A program made the position numbers and the translations under genes. 64,000 bases of DNA, from contig HG738138.1 in the NCBI GenBank assembly GCA_000499405.2, forward strand, positions 8,988,888-9,052,887. Reading direction: 5' to 3'. Below are positions 35,941 to 52,577 of this stretch, in pieces; the stretch's first letter is position 1; every line of letters begins with the position of its first letter. Origin of the DNA: Onchocerca volvulus. Its lineage: Eukaryota; Nematoda; Chromadorea; Rhabditida; Onchocercidae. Under the pieces are notes generated by a model. It worked only from the letters and a program-made list of their open reading frames with translations, was not told the origin of the DNA and made no database searches.

Positions 35941-36176
35941 ATTAGAGAGATGCGCGGAAGAAGGAGAATGAGAGAAAAAAGGGAGGCGGAGTCAGTAAAC
36001 TCCGCCTCCTCACTTATTTTCAGTTTTCACGTGCGTGACACGTAGTAATTAGGTCTATATAAGATCACTCGCTTACTTGAATGCAAGGTTGTATCAAAAT
36101 TTGAAAAAAACCGGTGGAGAACTTGAGGAGTTCATTGCGAAGTAACAGGTAGCATTTACATTTTTATTTATATAGA
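35940..36176 (-). repeat. Helitron-head module R3
   Basis: Same order of blocks as R1. The inverted repeat GGCGGAGTCAGTAAACTCCG is perfect in its arms here, and the central palindrome is CACGTGCGTGACACGT. The head starts at 36176 on the minus strand. Confidence 0.75.
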
Positions 36177-36179
36177 TTA

Positions 36180-36440
36180 AAGAAAAGAAAGAGAGAGAGA
36201 GAGACGGAAGGTGGAATGAGAGTGAGAGAAAGAAAGAAAGGCGGAGTCAGTAAAGCCCGCCCCCTCACCCACTTTTAGTTGTCACGGACGTGATACGTGA
36301 AAAAAAGTAAATATGTCTAAATAAAAATGATGGCCTATTGGGGGTGCAAAGACTGTGTCAAAATTTGAAAAGAATCGGTGGAGAACCTCCGGAGATTCGT
36401 TCGGGGTAACAGGTAGCATTTACATTTTTATTTATGTAGA
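36180..36440 (-). repeat. Helitron-head module R4
   Basis: Last unit of the series, with GGCGGAGTCAGTAAAGCCCG and TGTCACGGACGTGA. The head starts at 36440 on the minus strand and marks the right edge of the Helitron block. It abuts R3 nearly directly, so R3 and R4 form a tandem pair in the same orientation. Confidence 0.75.
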
Positions 36441-39672
<3,232 letters not shown>

Positions 39673-42529
39673 ATACTCATGTCAAAATGGAATAATTGTA
39701 CACTCCATTTATTACTCGCGTTTTTCAGTCTACTCATTCAGATTTTTTGATTTAAATTTCTTGCCGCTCTGATTTTTTGATTTAAATTTTGTCTTTTTGC
39801 TCGAATTTAAGCATTTATATCAGCAGAGGAACTACCAAATGAACAATTGTCCATTTCTTGCCATCATTAATTAAGTACTTCAGTAAGTCAAGATTCTCAA
39901 AATTTGGTGCTTTTCGTAGTTATCGAGTTCAATTCAGAATTTAATCGTCAGGAAAATATTAGTAATCTCCAATGTCGTTTAAGTCAGGAAATCGAATGCA
40001 AGGCAGTTGATTATGTAAAACATTATTTGTTTGTTCAGACTCGACTTTTTTTCTCTTGTGTTTCTGCAATTTTATTGACGTGTCCAATACTCTGTATCGA
40101 ATAGATTCCTTGTTTGACCTCCAAGCCGTATATTTTAGCCCTTATTTTTATGTATATTGAATCTTAGAATACAAGATGTGATTCTGTCAGGACTTTGCTT
40201 GAAGAATCAAGTCACAGTATTGTCGCCGAGAATTGGGAATGATCCATGCTACTTTAAGGTCAACTGGATCTCTTCACGATTTAGTAGTGAGAAGTAAACC
40301 GTGAAGAGATCTTTAGCTTTCCAGGACACGTCAACTTGACGCAATATTTATTGGATCTGGTGCATTCTGAAAGATTTTGGTTTGCGCTTTAGCCTGCTAT
40401 ATATTTTTGCGATTGACCTTTATTACCAAATCATTATCATACTGCCAATTTTTTCTGTTGACGCGTTTTAATCAGTGATGGAGGAACAATACTCTTTTAT
40501 GCATAATGAATGATTGTATTTATTTTAAACATGAGTTTTTGAAAATAAGGAAAGATATCGGCACAGTAGTTTAGGTTGTTATTCTAATGTATATGAAGGA
40601 TATCCGTTGTATATCATAAATCAAAATCAGAGGTACTTGACTAAGAGCGTTGCTTCATTCCGGTTAAAAGGCAGTTCATTTTCCAGAAAACGTAAATATG
40701 TGGAAACCTAGTGAAAAATCTCTAAATTAAACAACTGGGTAAGGATGTCTGAGGCGTTGGCAGATCGAGAACATGTCCACATTGGTATTCGTTGCATTGT
40801 GGAAAGAGATATGCTGTAGTGTTCACAGTGGCTCTACCATAACAGCTGTGATGTTTCTGTACTCTTCTGGCTGGAAGCAGTCGTCGTCTTCATTGCATTG
40901 CATGACTTCATAAATTCCTTTCAAATATGAACTAATGTTATTTATGACCAGTCTGCAGCAATCTATCTTGTAAGCGAAAATTCCAATTCTAGGAATCACG
41001 AATTCCTGAATATTGCTCCATTCGTAACACTATCATTCACAATTCAGTATCAATTCGTAAGTAGTTTACATCCAAAGAATGTTACCAAAATTGCGGGATT
41101 TCCATCAATTCTTCAAATATCGCCAAATATGACTGAGCAAAAACGCAAATTTTCTTGCTTCGATAATTAAAAAATGTAACACGAATAACTAATGTGCCGA
41201 AGCAGCTGCTTCAAAAGCTCAATCAACATATGCGATTTATTTTTAAAATAAACGATAAAAATCCAAGTGTGGGAAGACATAACAACACAGGTATTCCTGG
41301 AACTAAATTTGTATACAGATACCTGAGTTAATAAGGGGCCAAGCCTAGCTTCTTGACAATTTCAATCAAATCACACTTTGCAAGCGGTAAGTTTCAAATG
41401 GTTATTACATGACAATTTACTGCTTTGGTTTTCTTCAAAACTGAAAAACCATCATAGAGATCGCGGGATGCACACTTAATTACAAAATCTGCTTTTCTCA
41501 ATAAATACACCAATCTTTAAACTTTCCAAGTTATTTCCCCTCTATAATTCTGTTGCTAGGATGGCGTAAAGTATCACAAGTGTTGAAGAGAATCCGAACA
41601 CAGCATAAGCTATCAGACATAAGATACATGTAATTGTTTTAACAAGTGCTTAGAAACTACCCTGTCAGCCGAAACTATTAAAGTGATTGAGCGAAATTCG
41701 GAAGGAAGTTATATGCAAAATAACCAATTACGTTAGTATGTTCCAAAAATTTTAAGTCCAAGACAACTTTCTGATTTCAGAAACTAAAAACACGGTTTCT
41801 TTACCGTCATGCACATCCATTTTTCTGGATATTTCATAGTTTTTGGTTGCTGATCAGAATTTCAGCGGTTTAGCTAATGATAGCAGTTTCCTCATGAAGT
41901 TACATAAATGATGTATTTTAATCTCAATAGCAGGAACTTCTTGTTCATATATATATATATATATTAAAAAGAGACCAGTACGGTTTTCTTGCATATGTCC
42001 TATGCTTATTTGAAACATCTAAACCGCTGATTTAAGGAAAGAAAAAGGGCAAACATTTAATAAGTTCTGCTATGATTTCTCAGTGAATTTAAAAATAAGC
42101 TTCAGTGGTCTCTTCCTATTCGCCCAATACTCGGCTTTCAGCTGCTCAATTGTTATCGATTCATCCAAAGCTGGAAAAGACAACCACGTCATCTGGAAAC
42201 TATATAATAATTCCTAATAGCAATGAATTTTTAAAGCGGAACAATTCTTTCACATTACATACTGAATATTTGAAAAAAAAAAAATCAATTCCCACTCAAT
42301 GCCACGAAAATAAATGCATCAATGTATAAAAGATGATTGAGAAAGTTTTTTGAAATGAGCCAGGACTTATCAAAACAAAAAAGGAAATATTAAATAAGAC
42401 GACCGTATCTTTATAAATAAGTTTTATTAAGCACTACATTCAAGCTAAGCAATCATGAAAAGCCAATCACTAGGACAAATTACTTGTCGCCGTTTCAACG
42501 AAATGAATATCCATGATTTCGTCATGGCC
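39673..42529. other. intergenic between convergent H3.3 and RING1 genes
   Basis: About 2.9 kb with no supported exon. A perfect 12-bp inverted repeat (GATCTCTTCACG / CGTGAAGAGATC) lies at 40267-40278 and 40300-40311, about 600 nt after H3.3. A short (AT)n tract lies near 41948-41965. Confidence 0.45.
40267..40311. repeat. 12-bp perfect inverted repeat, 21-nt loop
   Basis: Arms GATCTCTTCACG (40267-40278) and CGTGAAGAGATC (40300-40311). Sits in the H3.3/RING1 convergent spacer. Function unknown. Confidence 0.7.
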
Positions 42530-45500
42530 CTACATTTCCAAAATACCTATCACTTTTATATCTATAAGAAAATAAGTCGACTGGGTATTGAGATGGCATT
42601 TTCAGAACGAGAGATATTCATGAAATTAAAAGAACAAATTCCAATAAACTTACCAGCAAATGGTGAATTAATGGTGAAAATTGAAGCTGATTTTGGATCA
42701 CTATTCCGTTCACCAACATTTATAGTTGTAAACTGACCCTCGCCCGTTTCATTTACCACCAGTACATCATCCAGAGCCAGATCAGACTTTACTGGACATA
42801 AGAGGACGCGCTATAAAATGAAGATATACTGAAAAGTGATCAGAAAAACATTATATATCAGTCTGAACTGTAAAAATACATATGCAGTTGAAATTCGTGA
42901 TTTTTCCAATCTCCCTTCAAAATTTGAAGATAGTTATTGCATTAAAATAAGAAATAAATACCTTGGGTAGACAATGCTCGGTACATTTTCTGTCCCATTC
43001 AGTGCGTGACTCGACTCTGATTCGCTGCAGTATATACTCACACAGATGACCAACTGTAACTGTTCCAATAATTGTCGGTGTGTTTTAAAGTGAAACTATT
43101 GAAATTTCTAATGCATCACTATTATCCACATTTTAGTTCAACTACAAGTACAAATTATAACAGGTAGTCGTTTCGAGTCGAAAAGAAATATCAATTAATA
43201 GATTATAGATTAGCTTTTAATCCAAAATGTAAAATAATACTGTCTCGTAATCAAAATAAATCACAGAAACCTGTAGTTGTTGGACACGTGACAATGTATC
43301 GTAAATGTTTAGCAGCAATAGGAAGTGAATCATCATTCACTACACTTGCATCAGGATTAAGGACAAGCTCTGACTCTATTCCTGATGATAACCGCTGTTT
43401 TCCTGACATCAGCAAATATTCAGAAGAACGTGGTGACATCATCACTAGATCTTCTGTAGGAATACTACTTCCTGAAGATGGCGTTAACAATAGTCCATCA
43501 CCGATTTTGGGATTCATTGTTCTTTTGACTGCAAAAACATTTTATAGAAATCGTTTACAAATCTAATTCTATGAGTGCTGTAAAAAAAAAAAAAAGAACT
43601 GATAATGAAACACTTTCTTTTCAATTCTAATAAAATTACTCTAAAGTGTGCCTTACTATATGCTTCCCAGATATTTAGCGGCAACCACGAGAGCGATACT
43701 TTCTTTTTTTAATCAATTTCTTCTAACTCATTCATCGACACTTACTTTTTTGCCTTCTTTAACCAAATTTTCATTACGGAAAGAAAGCAAACACCAGGAA
43801 TATTTCTTACGATAATATAATTTATGATATTATTCATCAAAAAAGAGCACTAACTGTTTCCATTGACATGAAGCAAACTTCCGTTCGAAATCCCAGAAAT
43901 CGAAGCAGTAGTCGAAAGCTGAAAAAAAAAAATAAAAATACTGAATACCAGCAAATGATCACAGGAAAAAAATCGCTCGGGATACCAAATATCGTAGATG
44001 AATGCAAATTTAAAAAGATTTCTAAATTTTACATTCATGTTTGAATCGATTTGATTCGATGCAGTGTGTGCGGATGGACCAAGACTAGGACATATGTTTA
44101 CGCACTTCGCAGAACGCTCCTTTTTACCATTAACCTGAACATTCTTTACAGCCACTCCATTAAGTCGTTCTGCAAGTAACATTTTGATATTGGTAGTAAA
44201 GATTTGTCTTGAACTTCCAAATTTTACAAGTAGAAATTTAAAATAACAGTTACAGATTTTGATTAAGGGATAAAAAAAAAAAAGAAAAAAAAATACCGTA
44301 ACTATTGGATTTCTGCAAAACAACAACTGGAGTTATTTCACAATGATTTGATACCAATCGATTGGGCTGTAAATAATTTAAAGAAAAGGTGTTTATGCAT
44401 TCCATAGGAAAATAATGTGCGAGGGATATGCGCCAATCAATTTACAGGAACATTACATGACATCCAGGCCATAAATTATTCGCCATGGAAATGAACTTTA
44501 GAAAAGATCCTAATATTAAATTTCCTAAAAAATATCGACAGGAAAAAAAGAATTGTTACTAAAACTTACTTTTGTTTTCTTTTCACCTGCATCATTAACA
44601 TTTGATCTGTCTTCACATTTTGCATATGACGATGTCGTTGGTTGTTGGAGATTCGAATAAGTGTCTGGAGCAAACTTAATTGTAGCTAAAGCAGAGTGTT
44701 AAATATGCCAACCGAAAAAATGAACTCAGAAGTATGCTTCATGTATAAATCTAAATTCTTGAAAAAATAAAATCCAAAATGTCTCTTCTAATTTTACCAA
44801 AAATATCTAAAGCTTATTCATCAATTTCAATAAAAAAAGACCATCTGAAGCTCCTTCATCAATCGTGAGCGGAGGATCCGACATATCCGAATGCATACTA
44901 GACAATACCAGTGGTTTTATTTCCAAAAGTGTGTTTGATGCTGAATCTTTCATCGAATCGTACTAAAAAATTTGAAAACAGTATTATCCATTTTAGTGCT
45001 AGCTTGTGGCTAAAACATATTTATTTAATAACCAGCATCATTTGATAGAAGCAAGATTGCAGGAATAAAAATTTTTTTCAGCATAACTTCCTATCAAAAA
45101 ATAAAGACTTGAAAAATCCAAGAATTCAGAACGTTCAAAAATAAAACGTAAGACCTTCATTGACGCTTTAGTATTCTTCGGCGGTGTCCGTTCTGATGAA
45201 GATGAAGGAGCTATTGGATCCGACTTTGTCAAACGTTTGGTAGGTGATTTCTTATCAAATATTCTTTTCTTGGTGAAACCTGTAAGATAAATGACACTTC
45301 TTATGAGTCTATATTCTGCTATTTTTTGACGAATGTTCTCTTTTTACAGTCATTCCCATACAAAATCTGTTGTATCGAAAATCACATATATCTTCAGTTC
45401 TGTCGAAAAATATTACAAAAGCAACTGCATTTGCCCCATCTCAATATAAATTCATAACATATAAGACAACTTACATAAATTACTTGATTCAGTAATCGGG

Positions 45501-46218
45501 CGTTTGACACATCTCCTTTCGATCGACAGTGTGAACTGAAATGACTTGAAATGAACTGTTTGATACAAGAACTAAATCTTAAACATTAATTCCTCCACTG
45601 TGCACTCAACCCGTTGATAGAAAAAAAACAAGCGGAAATGTTCCGGTCCCTAACATAATAAACGTTAACGAATTTTTTCGAAGTAGTACATAATTTAAAA
45701 GGAGTTACCTTATTGATAATAGCGTCGAAATTTGCATCGCTTTTCAGTGGTGCCTTTTTCGGAAGGACTTTATGACACGAGGGACATTTCCTTACCCCAG
45801 TATGTATTCTTTGCAATATACAATCTGCACAGAAGCGGTGCATACAATTCTGAAATAAAAAACTGTATTAATTTACTGTCACTTCCCATAATTATGGAAG
45901 GAAATTGGAACTTCTCAATACAAGTGAAGGTACGCATCGGTGGAATACTGAATTAACTTTGGATGACATAAAAAATAGCAAAACCGATCCTACATTTAGT
46001 TCAGAAGTATCTACTCTCACCCTCACAACCATCGTATTTTGTATTGTCTTTTCGCAAATGCCACATTCTAATTCCTTACTAATCCAATCGAACTGAATAG
46101 ATTTTGTATCAACACCGGTACGCAACGCGTGTGGTTTGCGTGATTTATCATATGATGTCGACTGTGGTAGTGTAAGGCGTCGTGATATAGGTGGACCATC
46201 ACTACGGCCAGATACCAT
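42530..46218 (-). CDS. RING1/RNF2-type Polycomb E3 ubiquitin ligase
   Basis: Twelve exons, in gene order 46218-46021, 45849-45709, 45537-45475, 45279-45155, 44962-44842, 44685-44580, 44169-44033, 43918-43855, 43528-43271, 43059-42962, 42810-42654 and 42561-42530, total 1500 nt in one frame (499 residues). The C3HC4 RING near residues 58-100 reads ELECGICEKTIQNTMVV then CMHRFCADCI and RKCPSCHK, followed by the RING1-specific tail LKSDANFDAIINK. A long low-complexity Ser/Thr/Lys linker follows. The C-terminus is a RAWUL (ubiquitin-like) domain: LRYIVTCPTTTVTVGHLCEY, ILQRIRVES and GEGQFTTINVGE. The family is the catalytic core of PRC1, which ubiquitylates histone H2A. The worm relative would be SPAT-3, named with caution. 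The last exon (32 nt) is the least certain. A TTTCAG acceptor 11 nt before ATG suggests trans-splicing. Confidence 0.88.
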
Positions 46219-46229
46219 TTAATTTATCA

Positions 46230-46246
46230 CTGAAATATATAATACT
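46230..46246 (-). promoter_or_regulatory. probable spliced-leader acceptor of the RING1-type gene
   Basis: The minus-strand acceptor ATATATTTCAG ends at 46230, eleven bases before the start codon at 46218. Confidence 0.45.
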
Positions 46247-49200
46247 GAACATGGAACATGTAACGGTACTGATTTGAATAAGTGATGACTTCACACTGAA
46301 GAGAAAATTTGAATAGGAAGAGTTAGAATTTGACATAAAGCATTCCAATAGTTTATCTCTTTCTTACAAGTATGGATTGTCAGTGATTTTCAGTTTCGAT
46401 GTAGTAATATGCAAATTTCGAGAACTGATAAAGTTGGAAACATTCGAATCCTGTCGGCAAGAAATGCATCAGCAAGTTAATACAGCCCATAAAGAATTCG
46501 TGCAGACTTCCAGGAAATTTACTAAATTGGCAATCAGGAACCCCTAACATCCAGAAACCAACCGTTGCTTAAGGCAATTCTCCATCAGAAAAAAAAGTGG
46601 CCAAGTCGGCATAAAGCCAAAATAAGATTACAGTATCATGAGTTACACTTTGGGAGAAACGACACCTGAAACAGCTTATTTTAGATTCTGGTAATTTAAA
46701 TGGGATGAAATGACTAGGAAAAGCACGTTAAACAAATTTTTTTTCTTCTTTCCTACACATAATGTCATTATCATGCACTGGGAAATACAAGAAGTATCAA
46801 ATGCATATGAAAATCAACAGAAAATTTTTGCATTCCATCTTGCGTCGAATCTGAAGATTATTTTTCTTTTAATATATATATCCCTGAATCACTGACTTCT
46901 ATGAGTTTTGTTCAATTCCTTATTGCATACTTCCAGAAAATGTAAGAGTTTGCAATATAATAAATTATTCGAATAACGTCTTAAAGAGCATCACCGAGAC
47001 ATGAAGTAAGCTTTTCAAAACGCATCCACAGTGCTGATAATTTGAAAGTAGGAAGTTCACGCGTTATATTATCGTAGTATATTATACAGCAAAGTAGTAT
47101 TTTAGATTGTGAAAGAAAAGAGAGCTATCGAAGGATATAAGATTCATCCGTATGCCATCTCGCATCAAAACCGACTACACCTTGAAATGGAAAAATGCTT
47201 AGTTATTATGTTTATTTCAGTCGAAAGCTCTGATAAGTCACTAATAATGTCTTTTCAGCAAGCCAGATCTGATTTTTCATAAGCTTATTTTTAGAAATAC
47301 AGAAATTTTCTATCCACATTTCTGTTTATCATTGGTAAAATGACGAAATCTTTGCCGTAAAATTTTCACTTATGAAATTAAAGAAAAAAAAAAGTTACTT
47401 AAACTTTCCATTGAATCCAAAAAGTGCAATTTTGATTCCATTATCTTTCCAGCAGTTAAATCGAACGAAAAACAATGATTTTTAACATTGATTAGTCTAA
47501 ATATTTTGTGACAAATATTTCAGTGCAAATGAGTTCTCAAATATTCATTTATTTTAACTTCAGTGTTACTTTCTTCATTTCAATCATTTCATAGATAAAA
47601 GTGATGCATTGGAATACATTATTTCTGTAGTTAGAAGATGTTATGGAAAATATGTTATATAGCTTTCTGTGTATTATTATCAAGTCAAAATTTCCAATTT
47701 TCCATTTTGATTTTCTTATCGATATTTATGGATTTCGTGGATCGAGTGCCAGAGGTATTAAGTTGGTCATCATAGTTTAATCGGTTGAAACGACTTTTTT
47801 TTCACAATTTATGAATTGTTCCATTTTCGAGGGTAAAAAAACATGTAATAGAAGGCCTCGCTATTCGTCGATAATCGGTAATTTTATTTATTTTTAAAAA
47901 TTATATGTAGAAATCCAGGGAAACTTGATTCAGACAATGGAATAATTCCTCCTCATAATATTTGCAATTATTTTCATGTTTCCTGCGTTCTGTATCTTCA
48001 GAATAAAATCGTAGTCTCAAGTCAAGTTGAATTCAGTCAGTTTGTGATATTGCTGATGGATAACAACATATTTTAGTACAAATAATCCGTTCTTCAAAAG
48101 TTTTGAATTTCTCACTATAAATCATTTTGTTTTGCACTCGGTTCTCGAATTTTTTCTCACTCATATGATCGTCTGCTATGCATATTGGTTTTGTATGTTG
48201 TTTTCAACCTTCCTGTCAAATGATCAGAGAAACACACCTCCCGTAGTGAGCAATCAATTTAATTGCCAAAGGGCTTCATAATTTTTAACAGCAGTTAGTA
48301 GGTCAATAACAATTAATATAATCAAGTAGAGAAAGATACTTCTAAAAAAGGAAAGGAATCGGTTTCAGGATCTTTCCGATGACACCTTTGTAATCCATCA
48401 ACTTGATGATTTCTATTTATGATTGAAAATTTCTTTTTATTGAAGTATTAAGGCACAAAAATTAGGATTCCTTAAGCTATAAATTTATAAAAACTTGGAA
48501 AATATCAATACTTTGAGTTTCAACTAGATAACATAATGCAGTGAGTTAGCGTTTAATATCTGCTATTTCATTTCAGATGATTCTGTTTTTCCACATCAAT
48601 TATTCCACGCTTTTCTGCATTTTTCTATATTTATCCTCGAAGAACATTTATTCTTTAAGCGTGAAATCATTACCTTTCTTAGACTTCATCAAAACAATGT
48701 TACAAAATCACTATCACTTACGTTACTGATATTATGCTCAGTAAGTATTTCAGCCGGGATTCAATGTTTTGTGCTGCACTTCAATTAACCTTTTCATCAT
48801 TTGACTATCAAGAATGGCGTATTATCAATGGTATCAAATTTAATATGCATGAAGCGCACAAATACTATGCTTGGCAATGAATATATAAATATTGCTGCTC
48901 CTAAGTTTATCTACCGCATTTTGCGGGAGTATTATATAGCTCATGATAGCATGGCACACTTGCTTAGAAAAGTTCCAGAATATACTTGATGGACATTTTC
49001 TGCATTTATTTAACAAAAATAACATTTTCCAGTTATGAATTATCTCGTTTAGCAGAATAATTCCAATTCAGAAATGACAACAAATTCAAACAATTAAGTA
49101 AAATCTAATGAAGCAAGACAGACTTTATGTGAAGTGACTTCAAGCGGAACATTTGATTCAGTTTAGAATATTCACTCAAGTTTAAATCTAAATTAATGTT

Positions 49201-50465
49201 CAGAATGAGTTTAAAAGACAAGCGTACCGTATCCAATGGTTATCTTTGGCTGAATCAGAGTTCAAACCGTTTTTTTTTTTTTTTTTTATATAATTCTATA
49301 ATTTGGAAGTTTTGGCTTATTTAGTTTCATCATTTATGCTAATTGTATTTCAGCATTAGAAAATAATGCTTGACATTTCTCAGTGTATGTTGCTGTTTTC
49401 ATTTTTTTTTTGTTAAATAGGACACGATATATGAAGTGAACTCCAAGATTTAGGAATATGTAAAAGAGAAGTTATGTAAAAATTTCAGTAAACCATGTAT
49501 TCTATATCGAATAAATATTTGTTGCGAGAATTCATATAAACAAATTTTATCTTTTAGGGTAAATGACGATATGTTTCATTTGCTAAGTCAATTTTAAATT
49601 ACCTTATTATTTAACCACATTTCTATCGCGGTCCATTATCGAAAGCAGTGCTTAAAGTATAATTAATTTGTTCAGATATATTCTTCAGAATGGTAAATTT
49701 AACCTAGTCCCTGGATTAAAGTAGTATTTTCATACACTCACATCCACATCCCCCATCAATTTTTATATTAACAATATAGGTTTTGTATCATAATTACAGT
49801 AATCACTATTTATGCTATGTTAGTCCTAAAAATATAACATATTCTTCGTTTTTTATTTGTAAGCGGTGAAATTCTTTTAAAAAATTAATCCTTAATGGCT
49901 TGTTCTGATTCTTGATGAACAAGAGGTGAAATTGAAAAAGATGTTGGTGATCAACGTATAGGGCTACAAACAAGAGTCTTAAGTCATGGGCTGCGAAAAC
50001 TTACCTCTGCAATTTCAAAAGTAAACTGCATATTTTATTAATCAAATTTATATGAAAATAGGAGTAGTGTATGGGATCATGAAACTACCATAGACGGGAA
50101 TGTATTGAAGTTTTATGCTTCTGTAATGCTTGATATCAGAAAATTTGGTGTAATAAGGGATAAGGAAAATATTATAGATGGGAAACGAGAGTTAAAATTA
50201 TAAAGTTGCTCCTCTATTTAGAGAAGCAAAATTTTACATAATATGCGATGATAGCATGTCAAGACTTAGGGAAATACTAGATGTAGGAGTGCAACTTGCA
50301 TTTACTCCAGGGTATCGCTTCATTTCTTAGCTATACCAAACATCAATAGATCTTTTGTCTATTTTAAAATTTTCATATATAATATATGTACTATAATATA
50401 ACTTCACAATAGCTTAGCACTTCTTATACTCTAGAGTACAGGTTAGTTTATTTGCATAGACAATT

Positions 50466-50539
50466 ATGTACATAGTTCAGCTGGTAGAGCTGCCTGCTTT
50501 GCACGCAGAAGGTCAGCGGTTCAATCCCGCTTGTCTCCG
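50466..50539 (+). tRNA. tRNA-Ala(TGC)-like relic with broken acceptor stem
   Basis: The D arm (GTTCAGCTGGTAGAGC), the anticodon arm with loop TTTGCAC (anticodon TGC) and the T arm (AGCGGTTCAATCCCGCT) match eukaryotic tRNA-Ala closely, including A-box and B-box. The 5' acceptor strand ATGTACA does not pair with the 3' strand TGTCTCC (three Watson-Crick pairs of seven). So it is probably a pseudogene or a tRNA-derived repeat head, although the internal Pol III promoter looks intact. Confidence 0.75.
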
Positions 50540-52577
50540 TCATAATATTGTTTGAGTGTATCGCAAGCTACTACAGTATCTTATTTGACTTGTTGTGCCT
50601 TGTGTAGCTCAGGTAATCCTTTACCAATACATTAATGAGTTAATTAAAAACTTCTTGTAACTAATTATGAAAAAAACTTACGAATCTTGTTACGAGCTTT
50701 TCTAGGAAGTTTCAAATGGTTAGAGATTGAAAGAACATAAGATGATTCTCGACGACTAATATCAAAACGGTCAGGAAAATATGCCCACATCATTTTGTTG
50801 TTTTTTCCGTAGGAAAAAAAAATGCAATTTCAATGATAATAGTGGAAGGAATTCTATTTGTTTATTCAAAACAAAGTCTAAGGATGCTATTAAATCTAAT
50901 GAACTCAGTCATCATTGAACAAATGTTTTTGTCCGTTTGCATTAAGTTTTTTTTCTTTTTTTTTTTGAAAATCATCACTTTTTTAATATACTGTTTGCTG
51001 ATATTGTTGATAATTCTGCTTTTGAAAATGCAACTTACTTATTTTGATACGGAAATCTTTCATATATTTCATTTTCACCATTATGTGGGAATATGTTTAA
51101 AAAGCTTGCAGGCTGTTCGTTTCAGTCGATTTTATCCCTTTTTATTGAGCTATTTAGGATAGACGGCTTTGCGGAGCTTAAATAATCGGTTGTAAAGTTT
51201 ATTTTATGATTGTGTTATTCAAAGGACAGTGGGAAAAATATAAACTTACGATAAGCTATAGCTATTCACGGCTAAGCATATTTTCAAGGTTACGAATGGC
51301 AATCCAAAGAAAATGAAAACGCCATTTTCATGAAAATCATTTGCATTTTAAAATCATACAACTTTATTTCAAGTCTTCCCAAAAAAATTATCAGTTCAAC
51401 TTTTTTTCGTTCGGACTATGATGATATTGCGCCGAATCACTTTTGCTTCAATCCATTTTGTTAAGTTGCAAAAATTTTTATGAATGAGCTTGCAGCTCTC
51501 ATATCTGCATATTTTTCATATGATTTATAACTTTCATGTGATTCATATCTGCATATCTTTCATATGATTCATCTGATTCGAAAATCCTTTCATTGGAATG
51601 CTCGCAACCTTCTAGATGATGTAATCTCGCTCCGACCTGTCCAGGATCAAAAAAGATATCATTTTTCAGATCAAGCTTAACTATCCGCTTATGTTCTAAT
51701 TCCCGGAAACCAGACCTTTAAGAAAACTCGGAACGGGCATGTCGTTGGGACTTCAAGATATCTAGGGACTCCAGATGCAAGAACCTCAATTTTTTGGTAA
51801 ACAACCAGCTGTGATTCCGAACATGTCCTTTTCATATTCCTTTACTTTTCTAAGAATACAACTTCCACATGAAAAAATAAAGAGTTCAGTTCAGTTTGTA
51901 AATAATTCCTTTTTATTTCTTATGCAAGGCAAATATATATTGGCACGGGCATGTAACTTGGTATATTTTAAAGTTAGATTAAAAGGAGAAATATATACAA
52001 ATGAAGATATAGAATAAGAAACTGACTAACTGTTTCGCTTATCAAACAGGCAAGATCTGGTGACAAAAAAGGTAACAAAACAAGCGAATAACAACTATGC
52101 AGCTAGGAAATACCCCTATAGAAAAAATTTTTCATAAAACAACAATGTAGGGCAAAAGGAGATTTTTGAAAGCATGAAAAAGTAACACTCCGCAGCGTTT
52201 CGCACAGAAATGCATTCCTGATGATGTGAACATTTCAGAAACTGCCCAAAGAGACTATGCTACTTCTCACAAGCAAGATTTTCAATTAGGATGCAGTAGT
52301 TCATAAATCATTTTTTGGAATGAGTACATCTTAATCAAACCTTTTAGAGGAAGACCCTGACTGCAACTAAAAATGGAAAACTTGTAAGTGGAAAACTCCA
52401 TTCACCACAAGTGATTTTTTTCCAAATATATTTAATAATTATTCCCTAACTACGCAAACAACATCATAGACGAATTTTTAACAAAAAGAGAATGAACCAG
52501 CGATTCATAAGAACATATTTAATGATGTATAATTGATCTCAAAACAGCACTGAAATAAAGAGCTAGTTCATAAGTGA

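Larger units (their letters stand above)
46219..52577. other. 6.4 kb gene-poor spacer
   Basis: No protein gene is supported. It contains long T or A runs (for example 49271-49288 and 50947-50966), a tRNA-Ala-like relic at 50466-50539, and a two-copy tandem repeat of about 37 nt near 51500-51570 (TCATATCTGCATAT...TTTCATATGATT). It separates the 5' end of the RING1-type gene from the 3' end of the carboxylase gene. Confidence 0.45.

Noticed and set aside
43288..43566. 92-residue plus-strand ORF opposite the RING1-type gene
   Set aside because: Antisense of the exon 43528-43271, which fits the RING1 frame and leads into the RAWUL domain.
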